Shown here in pieces: positions 35,970-45,606 of a stretch of DNA of 45,606 bases. Both the position numbers and the translations under genes were made by a program. Origin of the DNA: Pseudomonadota bacterium (GTDB taxonomy: Bacteria > SAR324 > XYD2-FULL-50-16 > JAHJRI01); the NCBI GenBank assembly GCA_022360105.1, contig JAKSDL010000730.1:1-45606 (forward strand), read 5' to 3'. Positions within the stretch are counted from its first letter, which is position 1; every line of letters starts with the position of its first letter. Below the pieces are notes generated by a model. That model saw only the letters and a list, made by a program, of their open reading frames with translations. It ran no database searches and was not told the DNA's origin.

Positions 35970-35994
35970 ATCGAAAATGATCGAATTTTTCGAT
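35970..35994. repeat. 8-base inverted repeat with ATCGA periodicity
   Basis: ATCGAAAA and TTTTCGAT flank a 9-base spacer that itself holds ATCGA. It lies between the response regulator stop and the hybrid kinase start and could be an operator or terminator hairpin. Confidence 0.45.
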
Positions 35995-36115
35995 GGGAAC
36001 GAACCTTGTGGTTGAAATTAATCTTTAATTGTCTATTGACGAACACCTATAAACAGTCAAATTGAATAACAGTTTTGAGTATTATGTTAGAACCGATTTT
36101 TCGTTTGACAGACAT

Positions 36116-37888
36116 TTATAGATTATATTTTTTCCGTTTTCTATAAAGTGTGTTGGGTGAGATGCCTAGTAGAGCTGCAGCTTTACCTTTCCTGAAATTG
36201 GTTTGTTCCAGAGCCCTGAGAATCATCTCTTTTTCACTTTGCACAGGTTTGGTTTCTTTTGTTTCGTCCTCCTTTTTCTTTCTGATTTTGTCGGGAAGGT
36301 GTTGTTTTCGTAGTATGTTGCCCTTGCCCACAGCAAATGCATACTCAATGACATGATACAGTTCCCGGATGTTTCCCGGCCATGAATAATTTACGAGATA
36401 CTGCAACGCATCAGCAGAGACATTTTTTATCTGACGATGTTCTTTTTTATTCAGATCCTCAATAAAACTGGTTATAAGGAGGGATACATCCTGCAACCTT
36501 TCTTTCAGCGGGGGTAAATTGATAGAAACCACATCAAGTCTGTAATAAAGATCTTCTCTAAATTGCTGCTCTTGAACCATTTTCCATAGATCCCTGTTGG
36601 TTGAAGCGATGATTCTTACATCAACCTGTATTGACTGTGTGCCCCCAACTCTTTCAAATTTTTGTTCCTGTAGAGCCCGAAGCAACTTGCTTTGCAATTC
36701 TATTGGAATTTCGCCAATCTCATCCAGTAGCATCGTGCCGCCGTTTGCCAACTCAAAACGCCCTTTCTTCATGCTCTGTGCACCCGTAAATGCACCTTTT
36801 TCATGTCCAAAGAATTCGCTTTCCAGCAGGTTGGACGGAATCGCTGCACAGTTAACTGCATGAAACGGCATCTGGGCTCTGCGACTACGCAAATGCAGCT
36901 CTCTGGCTACCAGTTCCTTTCCTGTTCCGCTCTCCCCCTGTATCATAACCGTAGCATTGCTTGGTGCCACATTATCAATCAGCTGAAATATGTCTTTCAT
37001 TTTTGGATCACAGCTGACCATACTACCAAAAGTGCCGACCTTGGCCTGTCTTTGCAAATAGCTTTCTGCTTCCCTTCTATTCCAGAAGAAGACGATCCAA
37101 CCCTCATTTCCTGACGGACTGCTGAGAGGGCTAATCGAGAGTATGATTGGGATGATAGAACCGGATGGACAGAGCAATTGTGAATCGATTCGTGACACAC
37201 TGGAGCCGTTTTTCACGCATTCCATTAAGACACCGTTGGGCCCTGCTATCGTGTTACCTAAAATGGCTGAAGCCGGTTTCCCAATACAGGACAACTCTTC
37301 AACATCAAGTACTCGTGACGCTTCGGGAGATATCATTTGAATCAGAAAATGCGAATCCAAAGTCACTACACCCTCTGCCATACCTCCAAATGTGTCTTTA
37401 AGGAGATTTAATGCCTGATCTTTTGCTTCTACCTCAGTCTTCAACTCGACCGAATAACGCTTCACCGTATTCAGCATCTCTTCCAGTTCCCCTTTTTGCC
37501 GGGCTATCTCTTTTAATTGGGACTGTTTGGTCAATACAGACTTGATTCTCGAATCCAGTACCAGTTCACTAATTGGTTTGTTAATAAAATCTTCCGCACC
37601 GCTTTCAAAACATTTTGCCAATAAATGGTCATCAAGTTCGCTGGTCAACATGATAACCGGAATAGAACCATAAACAGGATGGGCTTTCAGTTCTTTTAAT
37701 AGGGTTACCCCATCAATTTCCGGCATGTAGTAATCCATCAAAATCAAATCGAATGATTCAGTCTCTAATATTTGAAACAGAAACTTCGGTTTGGCTATAA
37801 ATTCAGATGAGTAACCAAGAATGTCTAGAATTTCAGTGAGCAACTCAATTAAATGTGGATCATCATCTACTATCAATATTTTAGACAT
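36116..37888 (-). CDS. Sigma-54-dependent response regulator (REC-PAS-AAA+-Fis)
   Basis: The 590-residue NtrC-family activator begins with a REC domain (residues 1-120; Asp52 in LILMDYYMP, Lys in FINKPIS), a coiled-coil helix, a PAS domain (about 155-275) and a sigma-54 AAA+ domain. The AAA+ part has Walker A GESGTGKE, the sigma-54-contacting loop GAFTGA, and the later NGGTMLLDEIGE Walker B. The C-terminus is a Fis-type helix-turn-helix (GKAAALLGISPNTLYRKRKK). It activates RNA polymerase with sigma-54 when phosphorylated. The PAS between REC and AAA+ adds a second input. GGAG lies 3 bases before ATG. It is followed by the hybrid kinase, its likely partner. Confidence 0.95.
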   Translation of the reverse strand: MSKILIVDDDPHLIELLTEILDILGYSSEFIAKPKFLFQILETESFDLILMDYYMPEIDGVTLLKELKAHPVYGSIPVIMLTSELDDHLLAKCFESGAEDFINKPISELVLDSRIKSVLTKQSQLKEIARQKGELEEMLNTVKRYSVELKTEVEAKDQALNLLKDTFGGMAEGVVTLDSHFLIQMISPEASRVLDVEELSCIGKPASAILGNTIAGPNGVLMECVKNGSSVSRIDSQLLCPSGSIIPIILSISPLSSPSGNEGWIVFFWNRREAESYLQRQAKVGTFGSMVSCDPKMKDIFQLIDNVAPSNATVMIQGESGTGKELVARELHLRSRRAQMPFHAVNCAAIPSNLLESEFFGHEKGAFTGAQSMKKGRFELANGGTMLLDEIGEIPIELQSKLLRALQEQKFERVGGTQSIQVDVRIIASTNRDLWKMVQEQQFREDLYYRLDVVSINLPPLKERLQDVSLLITSFIEDLNKKEHRQIKNVSADALQYLVNYSWPGNIRELYHVIEYAFAVGKGNILRKQHLPDKIRKKKEDETKETKPVQSEKEMILRALEQTNFRKGKAAALLGISPNTLYRKRKKYNL

Positions 37889-38255
37889 TCATTGCTCCAA
37901 CCATTGTTTATTCTTTTTCGGAATAAATTTGTCTCTTTTTTTTTCTTACAGTTATCCATAACAACCACTGTCTTCTCTCCAGAACCGCAAACAAAGATAC
38001 CCCAGTGTACCATGTTCAAAAACGGCAAGCAAGAGATACTTTTTTTGGCAAATTTTCTTGCAGCTACTACTAACAAGGTAATTGAATTTTTCCATTTGGT
38101 TCTGATTTAAATTAAATAATATTTAGCTTTGATTTCAACACCTTGTCAATCAGAAGGCAAAAAAGCGCTTCAAAACGCTGAAGAGGAAACCAAAAAAAGG
38201 TGTCGTGTCTTTCAACATTCTACTTAGATACCATTTTTTGAAAAGGCAGATAAGT
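37889..38255. other. Intergenic region between hrpA and the NtrC-type regulator
   Basis: These 367 bases hold no supported gene. Next to the hrpA end are two T-runs on the minus strand and a hairpin at 38159-38183; the rest is AT-rich and should carry the regulator's promoter. Confidence 0.45.
38159..38183 (-). terminator. Weak terminator-like hairpin after hrpA
   Basis: On the minus strand, CTTCA-GCGTTT-TGAAG is followed by CGC and six T. It lies about 75 bases past the hrpA stop. Confidence 0.4.
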
Positions 38256-41200
38256 CTACCAGAATTTGGCAACAAATTTGTCAATACGTTTTGGAGAAAT
38301 TGGGAATGCCGTGGTGAGGCCTTGAGCAAATTCAGAAACTTTAAGCTCTTCCACCATCCATAGATATCTTTTATAAATCCAGGCTTTTTGGATTTCTATG
38401 GTAGGTTTTGAGATAAGTTCCCACGATCTCTGTTGATAGGCTTCAATATTTATATGTCGGAAATTCTCATCTTGCGGATCTTCCAAATGGCGTTCAATTC
38501 TTTTTAAATAGCACTTGAGAATCCTGGGACAATGCTTCCACTGCTCAAACGGTATGGTCTGCAAACAATTGGCAGGAAAAAAGCAGGCTAATTCTTCTCT
38601 AATTCTCTCTAGGAAATCCGCTGTCAAGTAGAGTTTCTTTTTCTCAATTAGCAATAATAACTGATGATAGATTTCAAGAGAATCCCCAACCCATCCTACA
38701 ACCTGTGCACCCAGTCCCTTTAATGACCGCTTGATAGATTCAATTTTTTTATTAAAGCCATTCTGGGTAAGGACAAAATCTCCGTTAAAACCACATAATC
38801 CTTCAAAGACCATATCATAGGCCTGCTGTTGCATATTTTCATGAAACGTACGCTGTGCCTGGTTCTTTTGGGAGTCGTATTTTCTGCTTAAGGTGTTGAT
38901 GTCAATATTTTTAGAGGATTTCCAGAGATATTGATAGCGAAACAAGCTCTCTGGTGGGAATCTTAATTCACTATGAAGCCAGGCTAGCTCATCACCTAAA
39001 TTCCTGGCAATCAACTGGGGAACGGCCTTTAGATTTTCTTCCAAAGCCTGGGATTCTGATTTTACAACCGTCAACATCAATTCTTTTTCTTTTAAAACAA
39101 GAGTCCTGAATCCCCATATTGAAATATCACCACTTCCAGCCAGTTCTATTTTTTCCATCAAGGGTTCAAAATCCCATTTGTTGATTTCCCAGCGTTCAAA
39201 TGGCCTTACGAGACTATCCCAATTGTCTTTAGGTTTGGATTTTTGTTTTATAAAACCATCAAGATTTCGACTGTATCGAAACTCTTTTGAATTTCTTTTT
39301 TTAATTGCAAAATTCATCCTCAAGTAATCGGGCAGTTCTCTTTTATTCCATATCTGGGGATCAATGTGTACCCGTGTTACCTTAAAGGCAGCATCGGTTA
39401 AAACTTCAAAAAACCCTTTATCTGTGTTCTCTTGTGCCGTTGTGTGACGCAATGATGTCATTTCCTCCCAGATCGATTCCGCTTTTTCAGGAATAGGAAC
39501 CAGTTTCTTCCTGATCTCTTTTGGAAGACTTTTAAGCAGATAGTAGATTTTCTCTTTAAGGAGACCTGGAACCAGATACTCAAACGCTTCCTCCCTGACA
39601 CTGCCCAGCAATTTCCCGGGCAACTCTATTGTTATGCCATCGGCCTCATGACCCGGTTCAAACACGTATCTTAACCGACAGTTATGATCGCCCACTTTTA
39701 AATGAGTTGGAAACATGTCTGAATTGTCAGAAACTTCTTGGCGCAGAAGATCTTTTTTCTCCATAAAGAGAAATTTATCACCACCCTGGCGTTTGATCAG
39801 TTTCTTAAGGTCATTTAAACATGCGACCCCTTGTATTCGTTTTGTATAAAACGCTTCCAAAGTGTCATCATCTACCAGCAGTGTTTTAGAGCGAGTTTTT
39901 GCTTCTTCGTGTTCGATCTCTTTAATCAACTTTTGATTGTGTTTCCAAAAAGGCAAATCGCTCTCAAATTCTCCTGCAATCAAAGCTTCCCTGATAAATA
40001 TCCTGTTCGCCTCATTTCTGTTTATCTTTCCATAAAAAACCTTCCGATCGTTAACAAGGCAAAATCCAAACAAAGTTACCGTCTCTATTGCCACGACTCG
40101 TTGACTCTTCTTATCCCACCTGGGATCGGTCCAGGTTTTTTTACAAAGATTTCCCGCCAAAGGTTCAAGCCACTCAGAGTCGATTTTGGCAATGGTATGG
40201 GCATACAACTTCGCAGTTTCAAGCAATTCAATGGCAACAATCCACTGGTGCCTGCTCTGATACTGATCTGATCCCGGGAAAAGAAGGAAATCCCTGTTCT
40301 TTGTACCCTGATAAGTTTTCTTTTCTTTTAGTTTTGCAATGTGAGGCAAGTAACCTGCTAAAATACTTTTATGAATGGCATCATAATCAAAATTATCAGG
40401 TGATTTGGTCTCCCATTTCTTATCAATGGCAATTGATTTCAACTGGCTGTATATATCCCTCCATTCTCGAATTCTATTGTACGAGAGGAAGTTTGCCTTA
40501 CAAAATTTCCTCATTTTTCCCTGGGATTTTAGCTCCTCAAGCGTGGAATGATATTCTTCCCAAAGGTTCAACATGCTGATCAGATCGGATTCTTTGGATT
40601 TAAAGCGAGCATGTTTTTGTTCGGCTTGAGTTTTTTTATCTTCGGGCTTTTCTCGCGGGTCCTGGCAGGAAATAGCGGATGCAATGATAAGGACGGGATA
40701 AACGACTCTTTCGTACTTCGCCTGCAATATCATACGAGCAGTACGAGGATCAACAGGTAACGAAGCCATTTCCCGGCCGACTGTTGTTAACTTCCTTTTT
40801 TCATTTAATGCGCCAAGCTCTCTAAGTGTACGAAATCCGGCCCGGATCTGTGCTGATTCCGGAGGATCAATAAAAGGAAACGTTTCGACTTCTCCCAATC
40901 GTAAACTCAACATGCGCAAGATAACCTCGGAAAGATTAGATCGTTGAATTTCCGGAGTGGTATATTCATCGCGATTAATGTAGTCTTCTTTACTGTATAA
41001 TCGAATACAAACACCATTGCTGATCCTTCCGCAACGCCCTTTTCTTTGATCTGCACTACTTTGTGAAATAGCTTTGACTGGTAGTCCCTGGGTACCGGTT
41101 CGCGAGTTATACTGGCTGATCCTGGCACGTCCCGTGTCAACAACATAATGGATACCGGGAACGGTAATGGAGGTTTCTGCGATGTTGGTGGATAAAATGA

Positions 41201-42296
41201 TTTTTCGTTGGGACGATTTTTTGAAAATCCGATTTTGTTCAGCTATAGTCAGTCGCCCAAACAATGGCAAAACATGGAAGCCTTCGTTCTTCAAATAGGT
41301 AAAGCGATCTGCAGCCTCCCGAATTTCCTGAACTCCGGACATGAAAACCAGGATATCCCCAAAATCTGATTCTGTAAGCAAATCTTCAACGGCTTCCTGA
41401 ACAAGGTCGATCATCGTCTGGTCACCTTGCTCTTCCATAATTTCGTCTATTGGGAAATAGCGAACTTCAACCGGGTACATCCTTCCCGAAACACTGATAA
41501 TAGGGGCGTTAAATACTTTATTGTCCCTTTCAACCTCATCGGGAAAAGCAACACGATTACAATCGATGTTATTATCATGAATTTGCGGGAAAGCCTTGGA
41601 AAATTTGTCTATGTCGATGGTGGCTGAAGTGATGATTAGTTTGAGATCAGGTCTTTTTGGAAGCAATTGCTTCAAATAACCCAATAGAAAATCGATATTT
41701 AAGGTTCTTTCATGGGCCTCATCGATAACGATGGTGTCATATTCGCTTAAATATCTGTCTCCTTGTATTTCAGCCAGCAGCAAACCATCTGTCACAAACT
41801 GGATCAGGGTAGATTCCTGAGACTTGTCGGAAAATCGAATCTTGAATCCAACTTTGTCACCAACTGTCGTTCCCAGCTCTTTCGCAACTTGGGAGCTAAG
41901 AGATGTTGCTGCAATCCTTCTGGGCTGGGTACATACGACTTTACCCGTTACCCCGCGGCCTGCCTCCAGGCACATTTTGGGAATCTGCGTTGTTTTTCCT
42001 GAACCTGTTTCTCCGGTAATGACGGTGACCTGATTATTCCGAATCGCTTCACATATTTCTGTTTTAGCAGATGTAATCGGTAGTTCCTTGGGGTAATCAA
42101 ACTCGGGAATTGATTTTTTACGGTTCTCAACCTTCTGCTGAGAACCGTGCATACGCTTCTTGATTTGATTGTAATGGTGAGAGAAGTCCTTGTGATCAAC
42201 TGCGGGGAGACTTCTTAGCCGTCTTTCCAGGTAGTAGCGGTCTTTACAGAGAACATACTCTAATTCTTTTCTCAGTGTTCTCTTATCAAATGGCAT
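38256..42296 (-). CDS. hrpA: ATP-dependent RNA helicase HrpA (DEAH box)
   Basis: The 1346-residue protein is full-length HrpA, an RNA helicase involved in mRNA processing and ribosome rescue in enterics. Walker A GETGSGKT is at 95-102, DEAH at 192-195 (IDEAHERTLN), motif III SATI follows, and motif VI reads QRKGRCGRI. The long C-terminal half contains the HrpA-specific DUF3418 region. Strong similarity to E. coli is visible (for example LNIDFLLGYLKQLLPKRPDLKLIITSATID). An insertion of about 25 residues (near 236-262) follows SATID before the FNAPIISV segment. It is on the same strand as parC, 116 bases downstream of it. Confidence 0.95.
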   Translation of the reverse strand: MPFDKRTLRKELEYVLCKDRYYLERRLRSLPAVDHKDFSHHYNQIKKRMHGSQQKVENRKKSIPEFDYPKELPITSAKTEICEAIRNNQVTVITGETGSGKTTQIPKMCLEAGRGVTGKVVCTQPRRIAATSLSSQVAKELGTTVGDKVGFKIRFSDKSQESTLIQFVTDGLLLAEIQGDRYLSEYDTIVIDEAHERTLNIDFLLGYLKQLLPKRPDLKLIITSATIDIDKFSKAFPQIHDNNIDCNRVAFPDEVERDNKVFNAPIISVSGRMYPVEVRYFPIDEIMEEQGDQTMIDLVQEAVEDLLTESDFGDILVFMSGVQEIREAADRFTYLKNEGFHVLPLFGRLTIAEQNRIFKKSSQRKIILSTNIAETSITVPGIHYVVDTGRARISQYNSRTGTQGLPVKAISQSSADQRKGRCGRISNGVCIRLYSKEDYINRDEYTTPEIQRSNLSEVILRMLSLRLGEVETFPFIDPPESAQIRAGFRTLRELGALNEKRKLTTVGREMASLPVDPRTARMILQAKYERVVYPVLIIASAISCQDPREKPEDKKTQAEQKHARFKSKESDLISMLNLWEEYHSTLEELKSQGKMRKFCKANFLSYNRIREWRDIYSQLKSIAIDKKWETKSPDNFDYDAIHKSILAGYLPHIAKLKEKKTYQGTKNRDFLLFPGSDQYQSRHQWIVAIELLETAKLYAHTIAKIDSEWLEPLAGNLCKKTWTDPRWDKKSQRVVAIETVTLFGFCLVNDRKVFYGKINRNEANRIFIREALIAGEFESDLPFWKHNQKLIKEIEHEEAKTRSKTLLVDDDTLEAFYTKRIQGVACLNDLKKLIKRQGGDKFLFMEKKDLLRQEVSDNSDMFPTHLKVGDHNCRLRYVFEPGHEADGITIELPGKLLGSVREEAFEYLVPGLLKEKIYYLLKSLPKEIRKKLVPIPEKAESIWEEMTSLRHTTAQENTDKGFFEVLTDAAFKVTRVHIDPQIWNKRELPDYLRMNFAIKKRNSKEFRYSRNLDGFIKQKSKPKDNWDSLVRPFERWEINKWDFEPLMEKIELAGSGDISIWGFRTLVLKEKELMLTVVKSESQALEENLKAVPQLIARNLGDELAWLHSELRFPPESLFRYQYLWKSSKNIDINTLSRKYDSQKNQAQRTFHENMQQQAYDMVFEGLCGFNGDFVLTQNGFNKKIESIKRSLKGLGAQVVGWVGDSLEIYHQLLLLIEKKKLYLTADFLERIREELACFFPANCLQTIPFEQWKHCPRILKCYLKRIERHLEDPQDENFRHINIEAYQQRSWELISKPTIEIQKAWIYKRYLWMVEELKVSEFAQGLTTAFPISPKRIDKFVAKFW

Positions 42297-42412
42297 TTCT
42301 GTTGTGTCTTTTTGTTGTCTTTGATTGGATTGTACTCAATCCCGGGTTTCTGTTTCCTTATAATTCACCAGTATCCTTTATTTTTATTTTTTGAAAGGCC
42401 AGTTAAGTTTTT

Positions 42413-44740
<2,328 letters not shown>

Positions 44741-44799
44741 GCTAATTTTGGAGTGTGATTTTTAGTAATTTGAGGTTCAATGAGGGTGAAATTTCCCTG

Positions 44800-45606
<807 letters not shown>

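Noticed and set aside
40088..40579. 163-residue ORF antisense to hrpA
   Set aside because: Shadow of hrpA in another frame.

Overview
The window is about 45.6 kb of AT-rich DNA (roughly 40% G+C by eye) from a Gram-negative, double-membrane bacterium. The envelope genes show this: a BamA/Omp85 barrel, a lipobox TPR lipoprotein and an O-antigen-ligase-type polymerase. A tungsten-type aldehyde:ferredoxin oxidoreductase points to an anaerobic or facultative life. Mixed Shine-Dalgarno use, parAB with a bactofilin, and a GyrA distinct from the enteric type fit an FCB-like or other uncultured lineage, but I cannot assign a phylum. Topoisomerase IV and HrpA look strikingly gammaproteobacterial, so either the lineage is unusual or these genes were acquired. 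I saw no rRNA, tRNA, CRISPR array or intact mobile element.

Layout. (1) 1-4287: the end of bamA, convergent with ahcY and ispH. (2) 4769-8781: secA with a one-base overlap to an O-antigen ligase/polymerase gene. (3) 9003-14534: gyrA, a TPR lipoprotein, parA, parB and a bactofilin, all co-directional, a chromosome-topology, segregation and envelope block. (4) 14562-17989: a DHH phosphoesterase on the minus strand and a ClC/CBS/TrkA_C anion transport protein on the plus strand. (5) 17996-24448, minus strand: a tight five-gene operon of sphingosine-1-phosphate-lyase-like PLP enzyme, PuuA-like glutamine-synthetase-fold ligase, PuuD-like amidohydrolase, SDR dehydrogenase and aldehyde:ferredoxin oxidoreductase. 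(6) 25029-29096, minus strand: poorly known genes, including a protein with three tandem DNA-binding-like repeats plus AT-hook-like motifs, a DUF2784 membrane protein and a 655-residue orphan. (7) 29823-37888: a signalling cluster of a CheA-like kinase, a divergent HD-GYP protein, a hybrid histidine kinase with a decayed ATP site and a sigma-54 response regulator. (8) 38256-45606, minus strand: parE (cut by the window end), parC and hrpA in series.

The strongest candidate for something undescribed is region 5. I infer that it is a catabolic module in which a lyase releases an aldehyde and a phospho-amine, the aldehyde is oxidised by AOR or the SDR, and the amine is handled by gamma-glutamylation. 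Second are the repeat protein at 25029-25763 and the signalling cluster, where at least two proteins have lost or altered key catalytic residues.
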